From assembly GCF_014697545.1 (NCBI RefSeq), contig NZ_JACJSA010000004.1, positions 186,001 to 250,000 on the forward strand: DNA of 64,000 bases, given 5' to 3'. The notes below the pieces were generated by a model. That model ran no database searches, was not told the DNA's origin, and worked only from the letters and a program-made list of their open reading frames with translations. Both the position numbers and the translations under genes were made by a program. Numbering within the stretch: the stretch's first letter is position 1; each line of letters starts with the position of its first letter. This document shows, in pieces, positions 18,080 through 26,510 of this stretch. Source of the DNA: Oscillatoria sp. FACHB-1407 (lineage in GTDB: Bacteria; Cyanobacteriota; Cyanobacteriia; Elainellales; Elainellaceae).

Positions 18080-19120
18080 ATGGACTTTACTGATTTAGAT
18101 GATATAGAGACTTCGGTTAAGGATTTGTTGTCCTTAGCAAAAGTCGAATTAGAAGAAAAACGGTTACAACAGCAACGAGATGAACAGATTCAACAAAAGA
18201 TAACGGAGATTAAACAACGGTTGGAGCCGCTGCTACATGAAGTTGAACAAATGTTAGGCGCACTCACCACTGAAGATTTTGTAGAAAGTATTACTCGTCG
18301 TAAGTTAGAAGAAAAAGCAGCCGATCTGCGACAACGCCTGGCAGATGCGCCCTTGTTGGCGGCTCAACAAATCGATCGCCAATTGATTTTGAATGAAGAA
18401 CGATTATTAGACGAACGGTTGCTGGAGCAAGCAAATCGCTGGCGACGGGGGTTAAAACAAGATCTGCTCGATATGATTGCGGAGCAAAGCGACTTTTTTA
18501 GTGCGACGGATGCGGCGATCGCCATTCGGGGCTATATGAACGACCTCAAGGCGATCGGTTCTCTAGAAGAAGTAGTTGAGGCATTAATCAACCAGATCAA
18601 CGCTAATAGCGAAGAGGGGCCTGTGGCTCGTCTGCGCGGTACCCACGAGCAAACCCTGATCTTCATCTACAACAAGGCTCTGGAAAACCGGGCGCGGGTT
18701 GAACGCAGCCACGAAGTTCAACCTAAAGTACGCCACCGCACCTCCGAAAAACGCCCCAATCCCTACACCAACTTAGAGGGTAAAGTGGTGATTTTTGGTG
18801 GGCACGATCGCCTCGAAACGGCGATTCGCAATCGGTTGCGTGACTCGAATGTGACGCTGGTCTGGTGTACGGCTCAATCGGGACCCCAAATTGCCGAACA
18901 AGCCGAAAGCCATATTTCCAGTGCTGACCTGATTTTGATTGTCACGGGGTATACCAGCCACAAATTGACTGACAAAGCCATGCAAGCCGCTCAACGCTGT
19001 GGCAAAAGCCCAGAGATGATCAACACGACGGGTGTGATTCGAGTGTTAGAGGCGATCGAGTATGGGTTGAAAACGAAGCTGTTAGCTCGCCATTTGGGAA
19101 GTTATTCAAAACCTGCTTAG
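18080..19120 (+). CDS. Coiled-coil protein with C-terminal DUF2325 domain
   Basis: The first 230 residues are largely charged helix (DLLSLAKVELEEKRLQQQRD, ITEIKQRLEPLLHEVEQML) and likely form a coiled coil. Residues from about 247 form a DUF2325 domain: GKVVIFGGHDRLETAIRNRL, then SSADLILIVTGYTSHKLTDK and AAQRCGKSPEMINTTGV. That fold resembles a small Rossmann-like domain with conserved GGH and Cys residues; its activity is not established. I start at the ATG at 18080, giving 346 residues. A TTG 30 bp upstream is in frame but less likely. It converges with rpiA through a shared terminator. Confidence 0.75.
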   Translation: MDFTDLDDIETSVKDLLSLAKVELEEKRLQQQRDEQIQQKITEIKQRLEPLLHEVEQMLGALTTEDFVESITRRKLEEKAADLRQRLADAPLLAAQQIDRQLILNEERLLDERLLEQANRWRRGLKQDLLDMIAEQSDFFSATDAAIAIRGYMNDLKAIGSLEEVVEALINQINANSEEGPVARLRGTHEQTLIFIYNKALENRARVERSHEVQPKVRHRTSEKRPNPYTNLEGKVVIFGGHDRLETAIRNRLRDSNVTLVWCTAQSGPQIAEQAESHISSADLILIVTGYTSHKLTDKAMQAAQRCGKSPEMINTTGVIRVLEAIEYGLKTKLLARHLGSYSKPA

Positions 19121-19159
19121 CAATACAGGTTTTGCGTTTTGTGGAGATATGATAAGCCG

Positions 19160-19194
19160 TTTTGTGGGGACGCGATTAATCGCGCCCCACAAAA
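19160..19194. terminator. Bidirectional terminator between the DUF2325 gene and rpiA
   Basis: A 10-bp stem TTTTGTGGGG/CCCCACAAAA encloses the palindrome CGCGATTAATCGCG. The A and T runs at the two ends provide a U tract in either direction. The core belongs to the palindrome family also seen at 5371 and 47468. Confidence 0.8.
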
Positions 19195-19208
19195 CTCTTT
19201 CTGCAACC

Positions 19209-19919
19209 CTAAAACTCTCTGACGCTTGCCTGTCCGTCTTTTACTTCACCGACTAAAATCACATCAGCAACACCGACAAACAGCCCATTTTCTAACACAC
19301 CAGGGATGTTGTTGAGGGTCTTTTCCAATTCGCCTGGGTTGTCGATCTGGTCAAACTTGACATCGACTACCAGGTTTCCCTGATCGGTAACCACGGGACC
19401 CGCCTTCTTCACGCCCATCCGCAGTTCGGGTTTGCCACCAAGTTTGGCGATCGCCCGCATTACAGGGGCTACAGCCATGGGCAACACCTCCACTGGCAAC
19501 AAAAAGGTCGAACCGAGTTTGTCTACCAGTTTTGAGCTATCTACTACCACAATGAACTGATCTGCCAGGGAATCTACAATTTTTTCCTGAGTGTGTGCCG
19601 CACCGCCGCCTTTGATCAGGTTCTTGTTTGGGTCAACTTCATCGGCTCCATCAATGGCAATATCGATGTGATCTACTTCATCCAGACCCACCAGAGGAAT
19701 GCCGTATTGCCGTGCTAACACGATCGCCTGAAATGACGTAGGAATCCCTTTGATGTCTTGAATTTCGCCTGACTGGAGCCGCTCACCCAAATATTGAATG
19801 GCAAATGCAGTCGTTGATCCGGTGCCTAACCCGACGATGGAACCCGATTGCACCCGCTCCGCCGCAGCTTTGCCGACCTGCTGCTTCATTAATTTGACTG
19901 GATCAACTCCTGCCGTCAT
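19209..19919 (-). CDS. rpiA: Ribose-5-phosphate isomerase A
   Basis: RpiA interconverts ribose 5-phosphate and ribulose 5-phosphate in the Calvin cycle and the pentose phosphate pathway. The 236-residue length is typical. Diagnostic motifs are [15 protein letters not shown] (phosphate loop), [29 protein letters not shown] split over the active site ([11 protein letters not shown] and [10 protein letters not shown]), and the C-terminal [13 protein letters not shown]. The catalytic acid and lysine fall in these segments. It is transcribed alone. Confidence 0.96.
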   Translation of the reverse strand: MTAGVDPVKLMKQQVGKAAAERVQSGSIVGLGTGSTTAFAIQYLGERLQSGEIQDIKGIPTSFQAIVLARQYGIPLVGLDEVDHIDIAIDGADEVDPNKNLIKGGGAAHTQEKIVDSLADQFIVVVDSSKLVDKLGSTFLLPVEVLPMAVAPVMRAIAKLGGKPELRMGVKKAGPVVTDQGNLVVDVKFDQIDNPGELEKTLNNIPGVLENGLFVGVADVILVGEVKDGQASVREF

Positions 19920-20206
19920 TGTGATACCTCTACCATAGATTTACAATCGCGATCTAGCATGACGTAAAGTTGACCCAATGCATAGTCTGTGAAGGCTATA
20001 CAAATTCCTTTGAATTGTCCTAACAATAGTGGCTACGGCTCTAGCTTTAAAAATTAGGTTTCATCCCAAATGTCGAAACGGCTTGACAAAGATTAATATT
20101 GCTAAAGCTGTTATGCAGAATTCTGATAGATGCATAAGGATTGACTGGGTAAACTCTAGGTTTGTAGCTTTTTCGCTCTGTCTCAGGTTATCGAGCAGCC
20201 TACCTC

Positions 20207-22981
20207 ATGTTGCGATCGCATCGCCCCCCCTCTGACCCCTTCAAAACGCATTGGATCAGCCTGACCCCCAGACTGATCAGTGGGGGGGTTATCGTCATTA
20301 GCGGTCTGGTCTTAATCGGTTGGTTTTGGAATATCGATACGCTAAAAAGTGTGTTGCCCACTTGGGTCACCATGAAAGCCAATACAGCGATCGCTTTTCT
20401 CAGTGCAGGGGTCGCTTTGGGGGTAGTCCAGCATCAGATACGGCAACCCACATCTACCCAATTGCGGGCGATCGCTCAGGGATGCGCCGGAGCGACGCTC
20501 ATGATTGGTCTGCTGACGGTGAGTCAATACCTGTTTCACATTAATTTGGGCATCGATCAACTTTTAGTGGTTGAGCCTGCTACTGCCGTTGGCACGTCTC
20601 ATCCAGGGCGCATGGCACCCCTGACTGCCGTTAGTTTTATCCTCATAGGGTTGGCATTGCTGTTTTCTAGTCAACGCCTGCAAAATTTTGTTCAACCGAT
20701 TCAAGCGATCGTTTTTACGGTTGGCATTATTGCCTTTCAAGCCCTAGTTGGGTATGCCTACAAAATCGAGGCTCTCTACGGCATTAGTTATTACACGCAA
20801 ATGGCAGTGCATACGGCACTGACTTTTTTGCTGCTGTGTGTTGGCATTTTGTACCTCTATCCCAATCATGGGTTAGTCCGTATTCTGACGAGTTCTACAC
20901 TGGCGGGTTTTCTGGGACGACGGTTATTTTTCTCGGCGATGGCGATTCCCTTAGCCGTCGGTTGGTTGGTCGTTCAGGGACAGCAGATGGGCTTTTACAC
21001 GGCTAAATTAGGCATTTCTCTGTTGGTTATGCTCAGTGTGGTGACCCTCGCACTTCTGGTCTGGTGGAGTATTACATCGTTGGAACGAATTGACGCTGAG
21101 CGGCTCGGTACGGTGCAGGCGTTGCAAGATAGCGAAGCGTCTCGGCGTGAGTTGGCTCAGGTGCAGGAGGCATTGCGCCGCAGTGAAGCCGTTTTTCGCA
21201 GCTATTTTGAATTGTCTCTGGTGGGCATTGCGGTTATCTCCCCTGAAAAAGGCTGGATCGAGGTCAATGCTGAGCTATGTCGCCTGCTTGGCTATTCTGA
21301 GGTGGAGTTATGTCAGATGACCTGGGTCGAGTTGACTCACCCTGATGATTTACAGGCAGACCTTGATTGTTTTAATCAGGTCATCGCTGGTGAGATAGAG
21401 GGGTATGCGCTCGACAAACGCTTCATCCGCAAGGATGGCACTGTCATTCATGCCAGTATGTCCACTCGATGTAGTCGTCGCCCTGATGGCTCTGTCGATT
21501 ACTTTGTCGCCCTGGTGCAGGATGTGAGTGAACGGGTGCGCAATGAAGCAGAGCGGCGGAAAGCAGAGGCTGAACGGGTCAAACTCATTCAGGAACAAGC
21601 GGCTCGTGCTGAGGCTGAAGCGGCAAATCGGATGAAAGATGAATTTTTGGCGGTGCTGTCTCATGAGTTGCGGACGCCGCTAAATGCTGTTTTGGGCTGG
21701 ACACGCCTGTTGCGATCGCGCCAGTTTAGCCCTGAAACAACGCTTGAGGCATTGGAAACCATTGAGCGCAACGCAGAAGTGCAGGCACAACTCATTGATG
21801 ACATTCTCGATGTCTCACGCATTATTCAAGGGCAACTCACGCTCAACCTGTGTCTGGTGGATGTGGGGGCTGTAGTCGAAGCGGCTATTAATTCGGTGCG
21901 GCTAGTCGCTGATGCAAAAGCGATCGCCATTCATTTCAGTCTGGTTCGTGACTCCCAGGCTGACCCTGCCAATACTCGTTCGCTTGTAGTGTCAGGCGAT
22001 CCAAAACGCTTACAGCAGATCTTCTGGAACTTGTTATCGAATGCCATTAAGTTTACCGATAACGGCGGACGGGTTGAGGTGAGCTTGGAAGAGGTAGGAC
22101 ATGGGGCGTCAGGCTTAGGAGATGGGAGATGTGAGGGAGAGAATAGGGAAGAAGCAAATCAGTTTCAACCCACAGCTCACCTTCAGCCTCCAACCCTCGA
22201 CTCCCACGCTTTCGCTCAAATCACCATTACCGATACGGGCAAAGGCATTCATCCTGATTTTTTGCCTCACGTATTCGATCGCTTTCGGCAGGCAGACAGC
22301 TCCACGACCCGCACCCATGGCGGTTTGGGCTTAGGGTTGGCGATCGTACACCATCTGGTTGAGTTGCATCAGGGCACGATCTCGGTTGATAGCCCCGGTG
22401 AGGGACAGGGAGCCACGTTTACGGTCAGATTACCGCTGATGGATAGACCGCAATCGGAGCGCGATGGCCTCCCAGAAGACATGGCTTCCTATCGACCTTT
22501 TGAATCTGGCTATGCACTCCCGATGAATGAGCCGCACTGGGTGTCTCCAACTCCTGTTACTTCGCTGGCAACACCATCCCCTGAAGCTCAAACGCAGCTT
22601 CAAGGGCTGCATGTTCTTGTGGTTGATGATGATGCGGAAACACGCAAATTTCTCAAACTGGTTCTAACCCAGGCAGGGGCAATTGTGACGGTGGTATCGT
22701 CTGCGGTGAGTGCGTTAGATCTACTGGACAAGGTAGAAGCAGATATTTTAGTCAGTGATATCGGGATGCCCTCGGTGGATGGATATGAGCTAATCAACAC
22801 GGTGCGACAACGGTCTGCCAAAGAGGGGGGTACGATTGGGGCGATCGCCCTAACCTCGTATGCCAGAGAGGAAGACAGGCAAAGGGCATTACAGGCTGGG
22901 TTTCAGGTACACTTGACGAAACCTGTTGAGCCTGAAATTTTGGTACAAGCGATTGCAACCCTTGCTTCTTCGACACGCTAG
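20207..22981 (+). CDS. Membrane hybrid sensor kinase (7-8 TM, PAS, HisKA, HATPase, REC)
   Basis: The 924-residue protein begins with an integral-membrane sensor module of seven or eight hydrophobic segments (about 20-290), followed by a short coiled coil. A PAS domain covers about 325-450 (FRSYFELSLVGIAVISPEKG). HisKA has the phosphoacceptor in AVLSHELRTPLNAVLGWTRL. The HATPase domain has FWNLLSNAIKFTDNGGRVEV, DTGKGI and GGLGLGLAIV. A C-terminal receiver (about 800-920) has VDDDAETRKF, the Asp in DILVSDIGMP and the Lys in VHLTKPVEP. About 35 residues of low-complexity sequence (HGASGLGDGRCEGENREEAN and following) are inserted between the N box and G1 box. Signal and partner are unknown; no response regulator gene is adjacent. 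Confidence 0.9.
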   Translation: MLRSHRPPSDPFKTHWISLTPRLISGGVIVISGLVLIGWFWNIDTLKSVLPTWVTMKANTAIAFLSAGVALGVVQHQIRQPTSTQLRAIAQGCAGATLMIGLLTVSQYLFHINLGIDQLLVVEPATAVGTSHPGRMAPLTAVSFILIGLALLFSSQRLQNFVQPIQAIVFTVGIIAFQALVGYAYKIEALYGISYYTQMAVHTALTFLLLCVGILYLYPNHGLVRILTSSTLAGFLGRRLFFSAMAIPLAVGWLVVQGQQMGFYTAKLGISLLVMLSVVTLALLVWWSITSLERIDAERLGTVQALQDSEASRRELAQVQEALRRSEAVFRSYFELSLVGIAVISPEKGWIEVNAELCRLLGYSEVELCQMTWVELTHPDDLQADLDCFNQVIAGEIEGYALDKRFIRKDGTVIHASMSTRCSRRPDGSVDYFVALVQDVSERVRNEAERRKAEAERVKLIQEQAARAEAEAANRMKDEFLAVLSHELRTPLNAVLGWTRLLRSRQFSPETTLEALETIERNAEVQAQLIDDILDVSRIIQGQLTLNLCLVDVGAVVEAAINSVRLVADAKAIAIHFSLVRDSQADPANTRSLVVSGDPKRLQQIFWNLLSNAIKFTDNGGRVEVSLEEVGHGASGLGDGRCEGENREEANQFQPTAHLQPPTLDSHAFAQITITDTGKGIHPDFLPHVFDRFRQADSSTTRTHGGLGLGLAIVHHLVELHQGTISVDSPGEGQGATFTVRLPLMDRPQSERDGLPEDMASYRPFESGYALPMNEPHWVSPTPVTSLATPSPEAQTQLQGLHVLVVDDDAETRKFLKLVLTQAGAIVTVVSSAVSALDLLDKVEADILVSDIGMPSVDGYELINTVRQRSAKEGGTIGAIALTSYAREEDRQRALQAGFQVHLTKPVEPEILVQAIATLASSTR

Positions 22982-23578
22982 AAATTCGATCTTTTTATTC
23001 TGCGCTGCTTAGTGCAGTGTCACACCTTATTTTTAGGATTGTTGATGTGAGCGTCTCGCTCACGGCGCGAGCAAGATGCTCGCACTACCTTAACTTTTAA
23101 CTGTGACGCAGCCCTAGATTGTTTTTCCGTTTTTGGCAAGCGCATAGAAAAATCTTCGTATTTCCTTTAAAAAAGCAGAATAAACTCGGTGGTTCTCATA
23201 AAGACTCCGTAGACTCACTAGCAACTCTGATTAAAAATATTGTAAAAAATACAACAGATTTGCATAAAGACTATAAAGTCTAACGATATCTGGCAAGTTA
23301 AAACGCTGAAACATAAGGGGTAACGGTGTTACTTTGCATGTTTTACAGCAATGGACTGCCGTTGTTGGGTGAATGGGCGGTGCATCTTTGCAAGATTCTC
23401 ATCTTCATCAGTGAGAATACCGATGAAAGCACATTGAGGGACAATTGTCGCCTCAAGGTTTGGTACGTTTGACCGGGCTGTAATCGTCATCCAAATCAAC
23501 CATTCTTCTGTGGGAGCACTGACTTCAGTGACTAAATCTACCTGTATCAAAACCGTTTCTTTGAAAGGCTCGTGGACG
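22982..23578. other. Spacer with two adjacent hairpins
   Basis: About 600 bp lie between the hybrid kinase and the PEP-CTERM gene. At 23047-23063 there is GTGAGCG-TCT-CGCTCAC and at 23067-23083 GCGAGCA-AGA-TGCTCGC, a twin stem-loop suitable for terminating the kinase transcript. The rest is AT-rich. A minus-strand frame at 23329-23550 has protein-like composition but runs antisense into the next gene and has no recognised family. Confidence 0.55.
23047..23083. repeat. Twin perfect hairpins
   Basis: Two 7-bp perfect stems, GTGAGCG/CGCTCAC and GCGAGCA/TGCTCGC, each with a 3-nt loop (TCT and AGA), are separated by 3 bp. They follow the hybrid kinase gene by 65 bp. Confidence 0.75.
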
Positions 23579-24532
23579 ATGTGGGCAAGAGCGATCGCCC
23601 TTGCTGTTGCCCCCTTGGCTGTGATCAGCGTTGGTGTAAAACCGTCCTTTGCCCAAGGGGTTGAACCCGTTGTTGACGTGCCAGCGACGGCATCGGAGTC
23701 GCCAGAATCCGCCACGACTTTATTCTCGATTCCAACAGGCTTCTCTGAGCCTCAACCTGTTTCCCTCAGCATTCTTAACCCGTCGTTTGAAGATGATGTG
23801 TTGGGTGGCGATGGTTCTGTTGATTACGTCACGGGTTGGCAAATTCTCAGCAGTTCTCTCTGGAGTGTTGGCACCTATAGACCGGGTTCAGGGTTATATG
23901 TGGCTCATGTTCCAGATGGGGTAAACGTTGCTTATGCTAACAGTGGCTCTCTGTTTCAACGGCTAACCGATTCCTTAGCTGCCAACACGCAGTACACTCT
24001 CGGTGTTGATGTGGGGTCGCGTCCTCCCTATGGCTTCCCTGGCTATCAAATTGATTTACTGGCAGGTGAAACTGTCATCGCCTCAGTGAGTTCCCCTGTG
24101 CCAGAGTTTGGCAAGTTTATCTCGACAGAATTGGTCTACACTGCGAGTGAAAGTGACCCACTGTTAGGTCAACCGCTGGCGATTCGCCTGTCTTCTGGAG
24201 GGATTCAGGTCAACTTTGACAATGTTCGCTTGACGGCTTTGTCTTTAGCTCCTGCTATTGAAACCGCGGCAACTGAAATAATGACAGAGCAGGCGATCGC
24301 TCCCGAAGATGCTCCCTCTGTCGAAAGCGTTGATTCGCTCCCTGCGGAATTCACCGTTGAAGCTGAGCCTGTAGAGTTGGAGTGGGTCTTTGCCACACGA
24401 ATGTTACCAGCTACAGCAGGTGATGATGAGGAGGATAGCCCTCAATCTGTTCCTGAGCCAACCTCGGTGATTGGTTTGCTGTTGGGTGCGGCGGCTCTGA
24501 TTCGTCTCAAGCGACAGCCATCTAAGTCGTAG
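23579..24532 (+). CDS. PEP-CTERM sorted exoprotein
   Basis: The product (317 residues from the ATG at 23579) has a signal peptide (MWARAIALAVAPLAVISVG ... SFAQG). The central domain is beta-rich with NPSFEDDVLGGDGSVDYVTG and YQIDLLAGETVIASVSS, reminiscent of the carbohydrate-binding-like fold with an NPSFE opening common in PEP-CTERM proteins. An acidic linker follows. The C-terminus SVPEPTSVIGLLLGAAALIR then RLKRQPSKS is a textbook PEP-CTERM tag: VPEP, transmembrane helix, basic end. An exosortase would cleave it for surface or matrix delivery; none is in the window. A GTG 69 bp upstream is a possible longer start. Confidence 0.85.
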   Translation: MWARAIALAVAPLAVISVGVKPSFAQGVEPVVDVPATASESPESATTLFSIPTGFSEPQPVSLSILNPSFEDDVLGGDGSVDYVTGWQILSSSLWSVGTYRPGSGLYVAHVPDGVNVAYANSGSLFQRLTDSLAANTQYTLGVDVGSRPPYGFPGYQIDLLAGETVIASVSSPVPEFGKFISTELVYTASESDPLLGQPLAIRLSSGGIQVNFDNVRLTALSLAPAIETAATEIMTEQAIAPEDAPSVESVDSLPAEFTVEAEPVELEWVFATRMLPATAGDDEEDSPQSVPEPTSVIGLLLGAAALIRLKRQPSKS

Positions 24533-24542
24533 GGATAACGGC

Positions 24543-25442
24543 TTAGCTCACTTTAGCGATCGCCACGTACCACATATTGTTTGGCAATGTCCGCCTGTGC
24601 AGGAATCGCTCCTCCAGGTCGTCTTGCTGCAAGATCTTAACCTGCTGGAATCCCTTTTCCTCCAGCCATGCCTTCATCTCATCCCCATCCATGCCAAACA
24701 AGTATGGCTCTCCAATTTCGGTCAGACGGTCAATGCTGGCAGCTATACCGGGAATTTGATCATTCTTGTAGGTCATCAATGGGGAACAGGCATCAAAAAC
24801 GAGTACGGAATCAGGCGTCATTTGCGATCGCACCGTGTCTAACACCTGAGAAACGCTCTCCTGGGGCAAATAATAGCTAACCCCCTGCCAGACGTAAGCT
24901 GTTGCCAGTGTTGGGTCAAACCCATGATGAGTCAGACGGTTGAGATCATCCTGATTAAAGTCGAGCGGAACGAGGGTTAATCCATTAGGGATATGACCCA
25001 GTTGATTGGTCAGGTACACTTGCTTGTCGTGAATCGTTTGTGGCAAGTCCACCTCAAAGGTGGCAACTCTGCTCTCTTGCACAATCGGCAGTCGAAGGAA
25101 TCGAGTATCGTACCCCGATCCAAGCAGCAATAGTTGTTGGCAGCCTGACGTAATTGCGTCGGTAATGACTTCATCGCCTACCTTCTCTCTGAGAACGATA
25201 TACCAGTAGGCGATCTGTTGAAATCTCTGCACCTCGTCGGTGGGTTCTAAGCCAAGACCCAAGAAATCTTCCTGCAAAGATTGAGCGACGGATTTATCAA
25301 AGAACCAACTGAGATAAGGATCTTCCAGAATGGGATCGGGTTGAAATTGATGAGCAAATTTCAACAAAGCCGTGCCTTTGTTCGTTGACTTACCTAAATC
25401 AATACCCATGAACTTACCGTGTACTCCATCCTCTGTGTACAT
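24543..25442 (-). CDS. SAM-dependent methyltransferase, leucine carboxyl methyltransferase (LCM) family
   Basis: The 299-residue protein has the LCM-family layout: an N-terminal helical part with FAHQFQPDPILEDPYLSWFF, then the SAM motif QLLLLGSGYDTRFLRLP (GxGxDTR), then FEVDLPQTIHDK with the acidic ribose-binding residue, and TAYVWQGVSYYLPQESV downstream. COG3315 members methylate carboxyl groups of small molecules or polyketides; the substrate here is unknown. It converges on the PEP-CTERM gene with 10 bp between ends. Confidence 0.85.
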   Translation of the reverse strand: MYTEDGVHGKFMGIDLGKSTNKGTALLKFAHQFQPDPILEDPYLSWFFDKSVAQSLQEDFLGLGLEPTDEVQRFQQIAYWYIVLREKVGDEVITDAITSGCQQLLLLGSGYDTRFLRLPIVQESRVATFEVDLPQTIHDKQVYLTNQLGHIPNGLTLVPLDFNQDDLNRLTHHGFDPTLATAYVWQGVSYYLPQESVSQVLDTVRSQMTPDSVLVFDACSPLMTYKNDQIPGIAASIDRLTEIGEPYLFGMDGDEMKAWLEEKGFQQVKILQQDDLEERFLHRRTLPNNMWYVAIAKVS

Positions 25443-25460
25443 AGCAACTGAGGGGTTGCT

Positions 25461-25489
25461 TAGGACGGGGTGCAGGGATTCACCCCTAA
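25461..25489 (+). repeat. Repeat family C, copy 1 (hairpin TAGGACGGG...)
   Basis: TAGGACGGGGTGCAGGGATT then CACCCCTAA. Copies recur at 26480-26509 and, inverted, at 60334-60366. The consensus has a stem formed by CAGGGGT and ACCCCTG. This copy lies between two same-strand genes. Confidence 0.65.
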
Positions 25490-25531
25490 TCCACGTGCAA
25501 GTGACTTGGTTATAACCGCAAAACTCACCCC

Positions 25532-26233
25532 TTACAGGACGGGTGTTCGCTGACTATTCACAGCCGCTTCTCGGATAACCTTTAAGACTTCTTCGGGATG
25601 AGAAATCATAGAAACGTGACTTGCGTCTAAAGCGATCGCAGTTGCACCAATTCGTTTTGCTGAATCGCGTTGTAAGTCGGGTGGAATGGTCTGGTCAACG
25701 TTAGAGATGATGTACCAACTCGGTTTACGTTTCCACGCTGGGGTATCTACGGTTGCTTGCAACAGTGATGTAGATGGTGCAGTTTGAGTTGCATAAATGA
25801 GTGCCGCTTGTTCTGCTGAAAGATCGTTCGCAAACGCCTTCTGCACGCCTTCTTGAGCAAGCCAAATGAACCCATCTTGCACTTGAAAGTATTGTGATGC
25901 AGGAGCCGCTTCGTACTGGCTCAAAATGTCTACTACTGTTTCACCCGTATTCGGGGCAAGGGCAGCAATATAAACTAATCCGGCAACCTGTTCGTCATTT
26001 CCAGCTTCAGTAATGACAAACCCGCCCCACGAATGACCAACTAAAATACATGGACCTTCAAGACGAGCTAAAACACGTTTTGTTGCAGCAACATCATCCG
26101 CTAATGACGTCAATGGGTTTTGAACGGCAATAACGTTATAGCCTTCTTGCAATAATGCTGGAATGATCTCACCGTAACTTGATCCATCTGCCCAAAAACC
26201 ATGAACCAACACAATATTTTGAATTTTGCTCAT
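25532..26233 (-). CDS. Alpha/beta hydrolase
   Basis: The 233-residue protein opens with the oxyanion-hole motif IVLVHGFWADGSSY, has the nucleophile elbow GHSWGG (Ser near residue 68), the acid in ISNVDQTIPPDLQ and the catalytic His in DASHVSMISHPEEV. It resembles small esterases of the salicylate-esterase/hydroxynitrile-lyase type, without a lid or signal peptide. Substrate is unknown. It lies about 90 bp upstream of the LCM-type methyltransferase on the same strand, with a repeat C hairpin between. Confidence 0.87.
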   Translation of the reverse strand: MSKIQNIVLVHGFWADGSSYGEIIPALLQEGYNVIAVQNPLTSLADDVAATKRVLARLEGPCILVGHSWGGFVITEAGNDEQVAGLVYIAALAPNTGETVVDILSQYEAAPASQYFQVQDGFIWLAQEGVQKAFANDLSAEQAALIYATQTAPSTSLLQATVDTPAWKRKPSWYIISNVDQTIPPDLQRDSAKRIGATAIALDASHVSMISHPEEVLKVIREAAVNSQRTPVL

Positions 26234-26479
26234 CGTGATTCTGCCTTGTCACTAACCTGTTTGTGTTACATCTCATGGTGTAGAGAACGGTCAATTGGTT
26301 GAATACACGAGGTTGAAAGGGATTTTTTTGGACTGTTTTCAGTCAATAGCCAGAAACTTACTGTCTATCTTCACAAAAAGTGTAGACCGCAAGAAATCTT
26401 TTGTATGTTATGGCGATTTAGATATATTGCAAAAAAATTTTCGTATCTCTTCAAGATTGATCGCAGTATTAACAAAAAC

Positions 26480-26509
26480 TAGGACGGGGTGCAGGGGTGG
26501 AACCCCTGG
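26480..26509 (+). repeat. Repeat family C, copy 2
   Basis: TAGGACGGGGTGCAGGGGTG then GAACCCCTGG. The stem CAGGGGT/ACCCCTG starts 2 bp after the stop codon of the GAF-ATPase gene (which ends at 26511 on the minus strand), so the repeat probably forms the 3' end of that operon's transcript. Confidence 0.7.
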
Positions 26510-26510
26510 C

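Noticed and set aside
23329-23715. 128-codon minus-strand frame with fairly natural composition (EEWLIWMTITARSNVPNLEA)
   Set aside because: It runs antisense into the PEP-CTERM signal peptide, has no ribosome binding site I can see and no recognised family. A decayed gene fragment in 23329-23550 is possible but unsupported.
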